Counted from the stretch's first letter, positions 1-11,060 are shown. The stretch: 64,000 bases of DNA from Chondrus crispus (GCF_000350225.1 NW_005179106.1:100453-164452), one strand, 5' to 3'. Translations and numbers: made by a program. Notes: generated by a model from the sequence alone, not told the origin.

Positions 1-1481
1 CAGATCAGGGAAGCCGCCGTACCTTTCGCAACAGAATCAATGGTGCAACAAAATTCCATTGGTTAAACCGGCCACGTACAACAGACTCGGGGAAAATACG
101 AACACACGATAGACTATGGTAGACTCCTGCATCGTGAGCAGTCTCACTCCGATTTCATGCGCACTCGTCATCGGGGAAACTAATTTTAAATGCGGATTCA
201 GTAGGTCACGAAGGCAGTTACGCGGGAATTGTACAAAGACTCGCTTTATGCGCATTTACTGACCGTGTCCTGATAGTGCAGTTCTCTCAGGACATTTGTT
301 ACCAAAAGCGCATTCATTAAGGTTGTCCGTAAAATAACGCGTTGTGTTTTTCCATTTGCCCACGAAGTCGCTGGACGCAAACCCGAGATTAATCAATTCC
401 ACCACGAGTTTTGCGGACTGACCTCCAGCAAGGTACCTGCCCGCAACAAACGCAAGTCCGGTACATCGTTGTGCCGCCCGACGGATCACGTGCACCTGGG
501 CGAATACTCGCTGAAAGCGAATATTGTTGCTCGCCACAAGGATAGAATGGTTCTGAGTCGACAGAGCGATGTGTTTCGTCTTCGTGAAAGGCTGACGGGG
601 GCCGTTTGGAGAGGACTGCTTTTTAGAAGCTTCTACAGTACTTATCTATCTTTCGCGGTTGCTTCGGCGGCATCTGTGGCAGATCTTGTCGCGCTTTGAT
701 CCATTGATGAACTCTGCGCAGATGAAGCGATAGGGGCATCCATGACGCATATCGATACGACCAGTGTAGTCTGAGACTCATTTGTGCTGATGAAAAGAAC
801 GGAAGACCCACTTTGTTTTCCTTCAAGACGGGTCGATCCGGCACTGCTGTGATGAGGCGGATGTGAAACTCGTGGAAAACTCACATGCCCCGAGTATTCG
901 TTACAGGTATGCTGTGAGTTTTGCCAAGCGCGTTCTTTGAAAAATTTGCGTTCGGAAAATCTGAGCAAACTCACCGCCAAAACACGAGTTTTCGTGACTT
1001 TACGGAAAACCTTATTGAGTCAAATATTTCTAAACTTTGTAAGTTTGTACAAAACGACGAAAGTTCGGCAACGATCCTATCATACCTCATACTGTACCGC
1101 AAAATCGGTATGGTTCCTTACAAGTTGTAAGCGTCGTATTAAATATTAGAGACAATGGGGAAACTATGGCACATTTGGGATTCTTAATTCCATTTAGGAG
1201 GTTCACATCACACCCTTCTCGATAATGCAAGACTGAGTCTGTTGGCTCAGGGTGACATCAGCCTGCATTCATCCCCTTCTCGCTCTATGCAATCTCCCCA
1301 TCATATCGCGGATCACCGCACTTGCATTTGTCCACACGCAGGTGCTCCGTGACCCGTCTGCTACTCTGATGCGTATCACAGCTGTCTTCATATTACACGT
1401 CTGACAACTGTAAGGTATCTGCGCCGCACTGGATTCATCCCCTCGTCGTCGCACCTGCCCTTCTCCCTGCTGGACTGTACA
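1..1481. other. Gene-free stretch at left edge
   Basis: Only short overlapping open frames on both strands; none has a recognisable domain or sustained coding character. The right part is presumably the upstream region of the DusA-type gene. I see no RNA gene or mobile element here. Confidence 0.5.
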
Positions 1482-2840
1482 GTGTGGCGGCCTTTTTCAG
1501 TCGGCACCACAAGAGGCTTCGTTGAGCACAACTCCTGCCTCAGAGTGATGAGGGATGCCCATCCGACATCAGCGCGGCATCCTGTTGCATACATTCATCC
1601 TTTCAATGTCAAGTCAAGTTTTTCCGTTCTAGCGCGCCAGAACCAGTTGTCACCTGCCTTGGCTGTTCGTGCTCGACAAATTGCGATGACCGGCCTTTGT
1701 CATTCACCCCGATATTCAGTTGCGCCTATGATGGAAGTCACGGACCGTCACTTTAGAACACTTTCACGCCTGATTAGTCGAGATGCTGTGCTCTACACAG
1801 AAATGGTCGTGGATCGTACACTGATTTACAATGAACAACTTAGAGAATACGCGTTGAGGATTCCGCCACTGCCCAATTCGTCCTCTTCGCAACATCCCGT
1901 CGTGCTTCAATTAGGCGGCTCTGTCCCCGACGAGCTTGAAGCTGCAGCTCGAATCGCCGCAAAGTATGGGTACAGTGAGGTCAATTTGAATTGCGGTTGT
2001 CCATCACCAAAAGTTGCTGGCAAAGGTTGTTTTGGAGCTGCGTTGATGCGTGCGCCAGAAGTCGTTGCGGAAGCGACGAAAAAGATGGCTGCTGTTTTGC
2101 CGGAGACCACCCCTGTAACAGTGAAATGTCGTATTGGCGTAGACGACTTGGATTCCTATGACTTCTTACGCAACTTTGTTGAAATTGTTCACCAACGGGG
2201 CGGGGTCAAGCATTTCATCATTCACGCAAGGAAAGCGATTCTTGGGGGCCTTTCCCCAGCGCAGAACCGCTCAGTCCCACCCTTAAAATATGGGTATGTT
2301 CACAGACTCCTGCAAGACTTTCCTGACGTAACTTTCACCATAAATGGGGGATTTAAGACTCTATCTGCTGTGCAGGAACAACTTGACGTTGGCGTCCATG
2401 GTGTCATGGTTGGTCGGGAAGTAATGGACAAGCCGTGGCATGCGCTTTGTGATGTGGATCGCCTGTTTTTTGGTCGTAATTGCACACCGGATGATGGGAC
2501 AATTCTCACTCGTCGAGGTGTACTTCGCGACTACACTGCATATGCCGAGAACGAAATTGAGCGGACTGGTTGTTCTATTCGGGCTGTGGTCAAGCCACTT
2601 TTACAATTATTTCATGGGGAACCGAACGGCAAAATATATCGGCGAGCTATCGACGAGTGTCTCCGGGACCCAGCCCTCTCTGTCGGAGATATTATAAATC
2701 GCGCTTCCTCCGTACTGTCAGATGATGTTCTTGATGCACCGCCTCCTTCAGCCGTCGCACATCTTGATAAGAGTGTAGCAGATGATGTACAGGTATGTGT
2801 ACCTAACGGCAATACCGCGAATAGAACAGTGTCATGCTAA
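1482..2840 (+). CDS. tRNA-dihydrouridine synthase, DusA type
   Basis: 452 residues. FMN-dependent enzyme that reduces uridine to dihydrouridine in the tRNA D-loop. From residue about 76 the TIM-barrel Dus domain follows the DusA pattern: VAPMMEVTDRHFR near the start, the NLNCGCPSPKV segment with the catalytic-cysteine region (GCPS), KCRIG, HARKAILGGLSP, then INGG and GVMVGREVMDKPW for phosphate/FMN binding. The LSPAQNR(S)VPPL block is the DusA signature that separates it from eukaryotic Dus1-4. The first 70-75 residues are not part of the fold and are rich in S, R and hydrophobics, so they may be an organelle presequence; a second methionine at residue 69 would give a protein without it. DusA-type enzymes in algae and plants are bacterial in origin and usually organellar, so plastid or mitochondrial location is inferred. 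Confidence 0.9.
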   Translation: MWRPFSVGTTRGFVEHNSCLRVMRDAHPTSARHPVAYIHPFNVKSSFSVLARQNQLSPALAVRARQIAMTGLCHSPRYSVAPMMEVTDRHFRTLSRLISRDAVLYTEMVVDRTLIYNEQLREYALRIPPLPNSSSSQHPVVLQLGGSVPDELEAAARIAAKYGYSEVNLNCGCPSPKVAGKGCFGAALMRAPEVVAEATKKMAAVLPETTPVTVKCRIGVDDLDSYDFLRNFVEIVHQRGGVKHFIIHARKAILGGLSPAQNRSVPPLKYGYVHRLLQDFPDVTFTINGGFKTLSAVQEQLDVGVHGVMVGREVMDKPWHALCDVDRLFFGRNCTPDDGTILTRRGVLRDYTAYAENEIERTGCSIRAVVKPLLQLFHGEPNGKIYRRAIDECLRDPALSVGDIINRASSVLSDDVLDAPPPSAVAHLDKSVADDVQVCVPNGNTANRTVSC

Positions 2841-3664
2841 AGAGAGTAGGATTCTTACACACTTTGACCATCAGTGCGAGGCAGCCTTTGAACATCGACA
2901 AGAGGGCCTCTGATTATTGCGTGGGATTTCTGGAGTTTGAACAATATACAAGAGGAGAAGAATATCAGCATGGCTCCGTAATGTCAAAACAATACAATGC
3001 AAACCCTCAGCATGGCACATCAGTGCCTATGTGGCAACGAAATAGGTAATTTTGGAATTGCGGACCGTTGCCTAGGGAGGGGCAGAGGCTGTCCGATGGA
3101 GAGTAGGCATGAGAATAAGAATATGTTTGCACGGTGCGAAAGGACATCAAAAGGGGGGCCGAGCCTCAAGGTTTGGATGAACAGGACGTGTGCCAGGAAG
3201 AGCACGGTAAACTGTTCTTGAAGGTGACGGATGGTGCGACATCTGCATCCGACTGCAACGGTTATTGTTGGGACGCGATGGTTGGGCGTGCAGTTTGTGT
3301 GCCATGTCATAGCAGCGTGCTCTCCCCTCGTGACGAAGAATTTTGAATTTTCGAGTCGTTTTCAATCGAATTTTGTGGCTTGCCGCATTTTGGAGCGTCC
3401 CGCCCGTGTGCTTTTCACAAAACAGCTCCTGTACATTTTATAGCTCTGTACGATGCAACACTCGACAGGATCACATTCGTCCGGCACTGCTTTACAAGTC
3501 CCTTTCTCAAACCACAGCGCGACTTTTTCTGTCCTTTCATCTGCAACACGCGACTTATCTGGACCAGCAACATTAGGTCTTCCTAAGAGGACTGGAAACC
3601 ATCCGCATTGGTAAACGCAACGCTTTTTTCAGAAGGCTGAGGTTTCTAGTTATAACCCCTTGAA
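2841..3664. other. Intergenic, nothing recognised
   Basis: About 820 bp between two plus-strand genes. Only short ORFs of fewer than 100 codons, in conflicting frames. No repeat or RNA signal seen. Confidence 0.5.
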
Positions 3665-5200
3665 ATGGCTCCTGCCGAGTCCATTAAGCGACGCGAGCCA
3701 TCGCGAAGCGTTGAATTAAGAACATGGTTTATCGAACCTGTGTTTGATTCAGATCGTAACCTATCGACGGGTCTGATCCGTGTGTGGGGCAAGATCAGAG
3801 TTTCGCGACATCCCACCAAGTGGTGGCGCTCCTCTTCTATTCGCCAGCGGGTATCTTTCAACAAGCTTAAGACTAGGTACGGCACGTGCGTAAACCTAAA
3901 AGGAGGCATTTCCAAAAGGTATGCAAACAAACTGCGGATGCACGCGGATGCAATTCAATGTTTTCGGGATGGGTTCCCGGCTACCTGGAGGAAACTTTTG
4001 GGACAGTCGTTCACTCCTGAAATCCTTCGCGAAAGCAATGAGCGCGCGAATATTCGGAGGAGCAGTCGACCTTGCAATCGTTCAAACATCAATGTGGGAG
4101 AGCAGGAACGCTCGCCTGCCGAGGAGAAAAATCCCAAACCACCTGTGCAAAAGAAATTAAGGCGAAGCAGTAGGCGGGCATCGCAGGTGGTTAGACCGAG
4201 AGCCAAGGATCAACAAGAACAAACTTGGAAGGCTAGCCCAGCGATACGGGAAAGACCAAGAAGAGCGAAGGCGAAAATGTCGAACGTGGAGGCAGAGGGC
4301 GCTATAGCGCAGGGGACTCTCGCGCGAAATCTACGCGGAGCTAAAGATGCGAAGCAAGCACGAAGAGCAAGGCGTGTTGCGTTTGCAGTCTCACCGATGG
4401 GAGCGACGGGGCCGGTAGCATCAATGCCACATGAAGCGGATAGGGCGACGGGCGGGAAGAAACCAACGGCAAGGATGAAAGGCAGTCCGAAACCGCGGTG
4501 GTCTGCCGCTCAGCGTGAAGAGTTTGACCGTCAGCGTAACTCGGTGGCGGCGGACGCGAGCAACTACTGGGAGGTGATAGCCAGCGGGGTGCGCGGCAAA
4601 ACTGGGGAAGAGTGCCGATTATTGTGGGAGTCGTCTTGGGCGTCTCCGCAGGCGAGCGGGCGCAAGCGGGAGGCGGTGGGGCTGTCGAAACGGCCCGAGG
4701 AGATGATGCTGGAGATGCAGAACGCGGCCAAGAGCAAGCGGGGGCGGAACACAGCTAAGTTTCGGAGACAGGCAAGGGAACTCGCTGAACTCGTGTCGGC
4801 CGGGACACTGGATACGGTGCTGGAGCCGTGCGTGCCGGGGGCAGCGGCGGCGAGGGACGTGGTGGTGACGCCGCGACTGCAAGGGATTGGGGTCGCGTGT
4901 AAGGGCACGCCTGGGACAGAGGTGCGGCAACTGCGGGAGCGGAACGAGAGGGCGGCGACGGCGACGACGCCGGAGATTTTGTCGAGGGGCAGGAAGATTG
5001 GATTCGCGGAGGCAGATCAGTATGTGTCATTGTTTAAAAGACGGGCTGGTAAGGGCGGGGAGAAGGCGTATGGTGGAGAGCTGGATGAAGGAAGCGGGAA
5101 AGGGGGTGGGGGAGACGAGGGGGTGCGAGAGTTGGCGGCGGTAGAAGACGACAAAGGCTGCTCTTCGGATGATTCAGATGATAGCTGTCCTTTCTTTTAA
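3665..5200 (+). CDS. KNL2/Mis18BP1-like protein (SANTA + SANT/Myb)
   Basis: 511 residues. Residues about 17-112 match the SANTA domain: tryptophan near the start (RTWFIEPVF), central VWGKIRV, WWRSSSIRQRVS, a T-x-G-T-x-x-x-L-x-G stretch, and the diagnostic end FRDGFPATWRKLL. Residues about 278-326 form one SANT/Myb-like repeat (RWSAAQREEF ... YWEVIASGV ... CRLLWESSW). Between them is a basic, S/R/K-rich linker; the C-terminus ends in an acidic S/D tail. SANTA is known from KNL2 (plants, nematode) and Mis18BP1 (vertebrates), which direct CENP-A/CENH3 loading at centromeres, and animal proteins also carry a SANT domain downstream. A nuclear, centromere-licensing role is therefore inferred. I could not identify a CENPC-like motif with confidence. 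Codon use is ordinary for the window. Confidence 0.8.
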   Translation: MAPAESIKRREPSRSVELRTWFIEPVFDSDRNLSTGLIRVWGKIRVSRHPTKWWRSSSIRQRVSFNKLKTRYGTCVNLKGGISKRYANKLRMHADAIQCFRDGFPATWRKLLGQSFTPEILRESNERANIRRSSRPCNRSNINVGEQERSPAEEKNPKPPVQKKLRRSSRRASQVVRPRAKDQQEQTWKASPAIRERPRRAKAKMSNVEAEGAIAQGTLARNLRGAKDAKQARRARRVAFAVSPMGATGPVASMPHEADRATGGKKPTARMKGSPKPRWSAAQREEFDRQRNSVAADASNYWEVIASGVRGKTGEECRLLWESSWASPQASGRKREAVGLSKRPEEMMLEMQNAAKSKRGRNTAKFRRQARELAELVSAGTLDTVLEPCVPGAAAARDVVVTPRLQGIGVACKGTPGTEVRQLRERNERAATATTPEILSRGRKIGFAEADQYVSLFKRRAGKGGEKAYGGELDEGSGKGGGGDEGVRELAAVEDDKGCSSDDSDDSCPFF

Positions 5201-6039
5201 TAATAATATTGCGTACCATACGGTCCGCACGGACCGTACACATGTAACAGAAGAGTCTCTATCGACAACTACGATAGGCTGTGTGTATATGTGTGTATAC
5301 TTGCTCCTTACTTTTTAGACCTCGGCAGTCTTTCATTGAAGAGATTCGCGAGCAGAAAGAAGTCGTTCATGCCTTCGCAAGCAAGTGCATGTGACACAAG
5401 GGCCTCTGGGAGGTCCAATTTTCTGCTGCCAACTTTCCCTGTTGCAAGCGACTTCTCTCACTGCTCCCTGCACGATCACACCTCCAGAACTGCGCCTGTC
5501 GAATTCGTCGTCTACGCAAACTGCTGTACCCTTGAAAGGGTACCTTCAGGTACCGTTGGGTACCGTACTTCTTCTACTGAAGACGCCTACGGCACCGCAT
5601 GGCACCTCAGGACTGAGCACTGGTTTTGAAGACTGACTGTATATCTCCACGTGGCCACATCGAGCCCAGTTGTTCGTTGCCCTGGTTCATTACAGTCACA
5701 AATGCTGTAAACTCCATGCAACGTGGACCCGGAATTCTATCCCTGTTTCGCAAAGACGTCACAGTTTCAGCACCTCTGCCAGCCACCCTCCTCATTTCAC
5801 AAGGTGGAGCCCCGCCTGACCGACCCCTCCGCATTTGTTCTAAACTATCCCCCACTGTTGCTCGCTCGTCCTTTTCCAACAAAGTCTCCACGCACAAGTC
5901 AAACAAATTCCCACCCCACAACTCTGACCTCCCCCTTTCTTCCCCCCACCTTCCTCAACTGACCCGCATGCACACCACATCTGCATGTATCCCTCGCACA
6001 TCCTCTTTTTCTAACCATTAACCCCCTTATTCTGTCGAG
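5201..6039. other. Intergenic, pyrimidine-rich before presenilin
   Basis: The last 200 bp are C/T-rich on the plus strand, typical of upstream regions in this window (also seen before the Tic20 and NOM1 genes). A local triplication of a GGTACC-containing unit occurs around 5,531-5,565. No gene seen. Confidence 0.4.
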
Positions 6040-7581
6040 ATGCCGACCTCAGGCCAGGACCAATACGACAGGTTCAGCCTTGGAATATCCCGCGTCCTAA
6101 CTCCAGTCATGATATGCATGGCCCTCTCGGTCTGGTTTGTCCAGAGTCTAGGGGATCCCAAAAGCTGCAAGCGATTAGGAAACGGCCGCAAAATCGCCGC
6201 AATTGCTCTCTCTCCCGTTGATGATTCCAACTCATCCGAAAACGACTCGCAGTATTCCTCGCGCATGGCCGGTATCTTCATCGCCATCTTCATCGTTCTC
6301 ATGGTCGTCTTCACTTTTTTGCTAGTCTGGCTGTATAAGACAGGTCGCTCCAAATATATTGTCGTCTGGCTAATGGTTGCCGTGTTCTTGATATTTGCAT
6401 ACGTTGGCGGATTGTATATATTTGACTTTTGCCGATCTCGTTGTATTAACATGGATTGGATAACAATATGTCTCGCAGTTTGGAACTTTACAATAACTGG
6501 CCTTTTTGCCGTCTTTGGTGTCGTCCCTCGTGTCATCAACCAGGGCTATCTCATCGTCATGTCATCCCTCATGGCCTACATCTTTCGTACCCTCCCATCC
6601 TGGGCAATCTGGACCATCCTTGCGGCCTTGGTCGTCTGGGATTTATTTGCCGTTCTTAACCCACGGGGACCTCTGAAAATGCTTGTTGAGGCAGCACGCG
6701 AGCGAGATGAGCCATTACCGGCTCTTGTCTACGATACCAATCCTATGGATATTGGACGCGACGAATCTGCGCAACCTACCATTGTTTTGAATAGCAAGAA
6801 AAAAGCCAAACAAGCCAAACAATCGAAGCAGACAAATCAAACCGCACGAGAAAAGCCTCCTCGACGACGCATAGTCAACCGTCGGCAAAATGATGCAAGC
6901 AGTGCTAGCACTCAACAGCCTACCGAAACCACAAGTGAAACTGTTGACGAATCTTCAAACCGAGGGCCCAGGGCCACTACGAACACAGACAGTCGCAACA
7001 ACACTGATCGCCCCGCGACCAGTACTTCCATTGCCGTTTCACCCCCAGGCGACGCGGGCAAAAGGGAAGACGGCGCAAGCAGCAGCGGGAATGACGGTAC
7101 GAATGGAACTGGGAACGACGCGAACGAGTTAATCAACGATTCCACACGTGAAAATCAGCGCACGCAGAGGTTTCGTTTTCTATTGAAGAGGGGAAGAGCC
7201 AATGTGACCGATGCTACAGCAGGGGATGGAAACGGACAGACAACAGCTACAAGCCAAGAGCGCAATGCAGCTCAGGAAAATGAAACTGAAGAACTTAGAC
7301 TCGGAACCATGGGGGCACATCTTAAACTTGGGCTGGGCGATTTTGTGTTTTATTCGATTCTGGTTTCCCAAGCTAGTCAATCCGGTGCTATGACGACGGT
7401 CGCAAGTTTTGTGGCTATTTTGGCCGGCCTCTGTGCAACATTGTTCCTGGTCACTATTTACAAAAAGGCACTGCCAGCTCTACCGATATCGATTTCCGTG
7501 GGGTTGTTGTTCTACTTTCTGACCAGATTTACTGTGCAACCTTTCATAGAGAACATGGTACCTGAGCTGTTGTTTTACTAA
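6040..7581 (+). CDS. Presenilin (intramembrane aspartyl protease)
   Basis: 513 residues, multi-pass membrane protein; the catalytic subunit type of gamma-secretase. TM segments at about 18-35, 78-98, 104-128, 138-160, 165-180 and 186-206, a hydrophilic S/T/N-rich cytosolic loop of roughly 200 residues (about 230-420), then TM segments at about 429-448, 450-472 and 478-498. The first catalytic Asp is D201 in WDLFAVLNPRGPLKMLVEAA; the second is D434 in LGLGDFVFY (GxGD motif); the PALP motif is at 479-482. The (R/K)GPL-x-LVE block after the first Asp is specific for presenilin rather than signal peptide peptidase. Unusual point: animal and plant presenilins usually have YD at the first site, here it is WD. 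The partner subunits are not in this window. Confidence 0.93.
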   Translation: MPTSGQDQYDRFSLGISRVLTPVMICMALSVWFVQSLGDPKSCKRLGNGRKIAAIALSPVDDSNSSENDSQYSSRMAGIFIAIFIVLMVVFTFLLVWLYKTGRSKYIVVWLMVAVFLIFAYVGGLYIFDFCRSRCINMDWITICLAVWNFTITGLFAVFGVVPRVINQGYLIVMSSLMAYIFRTLPSWAIWTILAALVVWDLFAVLNPRGPLKMLVEAARERDEPLPALVYDTNPMDIGRDESAQPTIVLNSKKKAKQAKQSKQTNQTAREKPPRRRIVNRRQNDASSASTQQPTETTSETVDESSNRGPRATTNTDSRNNTDRPATSTSIAVSPPGDAGKREDGASSSGNDGTNGTGNDANELINDSTRENQRTQRFRFLLKRGRANVTDATAGDGNGQTTATSQERNAAQENETEELRLGTMGAHLKLGLGDFVFYSILVSQASQSGAMTTVASFVAILAGLCATLFLVTIYKKALPALPISISVGLLFYFLTRFTVQPFIENMVPELLFY

Positions 7582-8449
7582 GAAGGGCGAAAGTCAATAG
7601 AATATGAGGCGGAACAGGTGGGAGAATGTGGGGGAAGCATTCAGCAAAACCTCGAATAGAGGCGTGGATGTAATAATGCAGCTCTCCTTAAATCTCCTGA
7701 CCAAAATTGGCCAGGCGCAAGTTCAATAAACCTGAAGTTTTAACTGCGGAGTGTTCGTTGTGAAAAATGGTTCGAGAGGTATTCGAAGAGTTCGTCCTGG
7801 TTGGCGACATGGAGTAGTTAGGAACAGTAGCATGTCCTCATCGAAAGTAAAGCATGAAATACCTATGTTAACCCGTGCCTATGATGATGAATTCGCTGAC
7901 AAGTGAATCGAGAGATGCGCAGCACTCATGGGATGGAAAACACGCTCTTTTTGTCCATGACAGCTTATGTCTCTTGTGACATGTTGTGTTGAGGTGAACC
8001 ACATCGCTAACAATGTCAGCAACTGTCTATGTACTGTGCCTATCACGATCGTATTGCGCCCGGATTGCCAATAATACTGGGACCACAAGCTAATGGCAGA
8101 GCACGATTACGACTCTCAATGTTGGACTCGCACTCCCGCAACCCTCGTGATTGTAGCATTTGTCCAGCACAAGATCATCTGCAGAAGGCGAACATTACTG
8201 TAGTAAGTAGTTCCACCTTTCCCGTGTATACGGGATGCAAGACATGTCATAGATTAGTCGATTCTTCTCGACGATATTTTATTTTATACATCGCGGCGAA
8301 AACCCGCGTCAACATGCTCATTTTCGAAACTTAAACGGCATGGAATATCGAAATCTACGGTACTTCCTCGTCAGCAATGAGTCCACGAGCTTGTCTCATA
8401 TCTGATCGAGCTGGGCCTGCGGTATTCACCTATTCCAGCGCCCGAGGAA
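7582..8449. other. Intergenic between convergent genes
   Basis: About 870 bp between the ends of two convergent genes, holding both 3' untranslated regions. No ORF above 101 codons and no recognisable element. Confidence 0.45.
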
Positions 8450-10240
8450 TTACGTGCGTGTTAGTTTCACTACGGTATCAGAAGGCAATAAAAGTTGTTC
8501 CCCAACCATGAATGCCTTCCCGTGCAGTTGCATTAAAGGAGAGCCGGAATTTTCCCTACTCAGCCCTTCCATGCCGGCACTTAGAACAGTCGAGAGCACG
8601 TGACCACCCCGCCATGACGGACTCTGCGGATACAAATCTCGCAAATCTGGAACACCTAAGTTAATGGGTTTTGTCCCGTAATTTCTGAGGACAATAGAGT
8701 CAGACCATATTTCTTGACTCCAACCCCGCTTTCGAATTTGATGAAGTTCGGAACCAGTTAAGAATACCGTGCGAGGTCGCGACTCCCGAACAGTACGCAC
8801 GGCCTTTTCCATACACAGCATATGTTCAGAGTAGATCTCGTCAGAGTATGTGCTACTCATAGCATTTTGGGCATGCCACATTAGTGACAAAAACCGTTCA
8901 TGGTTTCCCGGAATGCCATTGTGATATGGGGGATGATGCTTGCGGAACAAGTCAATTGCGGACAGGAAATCGTACCAACGATTCGCCAGGGATTTCTCAA
9001 CCGGAACACTGAGAAGACCCATGATGTCGTTGATGGCCTTGTCGCAATTAAAACCGGTATAGAAGACATCAAATCGAAATCGATCGTGCATGCTCAGCGC
9101 TGGGTCGTGCTGCACATAGTCCTCCTGATCTTCAGCGAGCTCGGCGCCAACAAATGATAAATCTACTGCTACGTCCGTCAGCCAACTGCTCCATGTGTTG
9201 TGAGGTGAAGAAATCAAGGCGGGTCTGTAACCCCAAAAAGCCGAAAAAGCATTGATTCCTTCTTCCAACCAGGTCTTCAGTTCAGCCTTGTTAGAGAAGC
9301 CATTGAATTCTGAGCGGAGTTGTGTGGTATCTGTCGCACAAACGAGATTGTTCTTGAAGCATTCTTGAGTCTTGCTGTCCGTTCGCAGAAGTTTCAACCA
9401 TTTTGAAACGCTAAAATGGGAACGGCCATGATACTCAGGATGCCACAAGCCCTTCTTCCATAATGATAAATACCTTTCTCTCAAATCGCCCCTGTGATAG
9501 GGGGCTTGATCTAGGCCTGTAGGGCCCGCATCACTCAAGAACTGCTCCTTGTACACGCAGGAGTCAAATTGGTCTGATACCTTGGTCGGATGTAACAGTG
9601 GATCCAGAGATCCTCTCATCGCAGCAACTGTCGAAAAAGCGCTTGCAGATGAGGAAGAGAATGCTCTGGTAGTTCTATCAGAATGTTCGCTGGGATTCGA
9701 AAATAAATCACCTGGGCGGTTCAGACTGGCTATTCCGTCGGTATCGGCGACGGTGGCATCGAAAGAACGACTCGACGGCTTGACGTCACATCCAGCAGCG
9801 CGCATTGCACCGAAATCAGGACCACCAACGATCCAGTGGGGCGTTAGGACTGCCTTCTGCTCAAAAGAAGTATTGAAATTGAGGCGGGTGAGTGCGTTCT
9901 CAAGGTTGCGAAGATCTTGATCGGTCTCAACGGTAGCGCTGCGATACCAGTAGTCGTTTCGAATAATAAGGTCTGAATGATTGGCCATAAACTTGTGTGT
10001 GGGAAACAGCGGGACAGAGTCTGTCCACCTGCCAAAGTCGTCGACGGAGAGCACGACAAATGATCTGTCTGAGACGAGGCTAGGTGGTGCTGCGCCAAGA
10101 CTGAAGCCTTGCCATGGGACAAGTATTCGCAGACCAAATGCCAAAATGGACAAGAGACCAGCAAATGCAACGGTGTTGAGGAGGAACGAGCGAACACTCA
10201 TAGGGAGGAACCCGCGCTTGTACACGAGACGGAAGACCAT
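8450..10240 (-). CDS. Membrane-anchored polysaccharide-deacetylase-fold protein
   Basis: 596 residues. One hydrophobic segment at about 20-42 after a short basic N-terminus suggests a type II membrane or secreted protein (Golgi or surface). The lumenal part shows features of the glycoside hydrolase/deacetylase beta-alpha barrel: FVVLSVDDFGRW with paired Asp at 67-68, and HPEYHGRSHF with His at 271 and 275 in an H-x3-H arrangement that can bind metal in this fold. SPHNTWSSW and the late GIPGNHERFLSLMWH segment add further conserved-looking His. By family knowledge the activity would be removal of N- or O-acyl groups from a glycan, but the exact substrate cannot be told and the protein is longer than a minimal deacetylase. 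An alternative start is Met14. It is the last gene before the assembly gap. Confidence 0.6.
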   Translation of the reverse strand: MVFRLVYKRGFLPMSVRSFLLNTVAFAGLLSILAFGLRILVPWQGFSLGAAPPSLVSDRSFVVLSVDDFGRWTDSVPLFPTHKFMANHSDLIIRNDYWYRSATVETDQDLRNLENALTRLNFNTSFEQKAVLTPHWIVGGPDFGAMRAAGCDVKPSSRSFDATVADTDGIASLNRPGDLFSNPSEHSDRTTRAFSSSSASAFSTVAAMRGSLDPLLHPTKVSDQFDSCVYKEQFLSDAGPTGLDQAPYHRGDLRERYLSLWKKGLWHPEYHGRSHFSVSKWLKLLRTDSKTQECFKNNLVCATDTTQLRSEFNGFSNKAELKTWLEEGINAFSAFWGYRPALISSPHNTWSSWLTDVAVDLSFVGAELAEDQEDYVQHDPALSMHDRFRFDVFYTGFNCDKAINDIMGLLSVPVEKSLANRWYDFLSAIDLFRKHHPPYHNGIPGNHERFLSLMWHAQNAMSSTYSDEIYSEHMLCMEKAVRTVRESRPRTVFLTGSELHQIRKRGWSQEIWSDSIVLRNYGTKPINLGVPDLRDLYPQSPSWRGGHVLSTVLSAGMEGLSRENSGSPLMQLHGKAFMVGEQLLLPSDTVVKLTRT

Positions 10241-10460
10241 AGCAGCAGGAGATGATAGAGAATGTACGAGGAAATAGCGACAAGGGGTGCCAGTTACACG
10301 AAAAAATGTGATGGTCCAGGCGGCACAGTGGGCTGAGAAGTGGTCTGGCCGACTCCCCTCCCCACGCTAGGATGAGACAGGAAGACAGGGAAGAAATTAG
10401 AGTTCAGAGGATGTTAAAATGGAATGGAAGGAATTTGTGTAAGCGTAGGAGGCTTCCGAT

Positions 10461-11060
10461 NNNNNNNNNNNNNNNNNNNNNNNNNNNNNNNNNNNNNNNN
10501 NNNNNNNNNNNNNNNNNNNNNNNNNNNNNNNNNNNNNNNNNNNNNNNNNNNNNNNNNNNNNNNNNNNNNNNNNNNNNNNNNNNNNNNNNNNNNNNNNNNN
10601 NNNNNNNNNNNNNNNNNNNNNNNNNNNNNNNNNNNNNNNNNNNNNNNNNNNNNNNNNNNNNNNNNNNNNNNNNNNNNNNNNNNNNNNNNNNNNNNNNNNN
10701 NNNNNNNNNNNNNNNNNNNNNNNNNNNNNNNNNNNNNNNNNNNNNNNNNNNNNNNNNNNNNNNNNNNNNNNNNNNNNNNNNNNNNNNNNNNNNNNNNNNN
10801 NNNNNNNNNNNNNNNNNNNNNNNNNNNNNNNNNNNNNNNNNNNNNNNNNNNNNNNNNNNNNNNNNNNNNNNNNNNNNNNNNNNNNNNNNNNNNNNNNNNN
10901 NNNNNNNNNNNNNNNNNNNNNNNNNNNNNNNNNNNNNNNNNNNNNNNNNNNNNNNNNNNNNNNNNNNNNNNNNNNNNNNNNNNNNNNNNNNNNNNNNNNN
11001 NNNNNNNNNNNNNNNNNNNNNNNNNNNNNNNNNNNNNNNNNNNNNNNNNNNNNNNNNNNN
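10461..11060. other. Assembly gap (600 N)
   Basis: An unbroken run of exactly 600 unknown bases. Open frames that run through it are artefacts. The flanks are G-rich (right side), which may explain the failure to close it. Confidence 0.99.
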
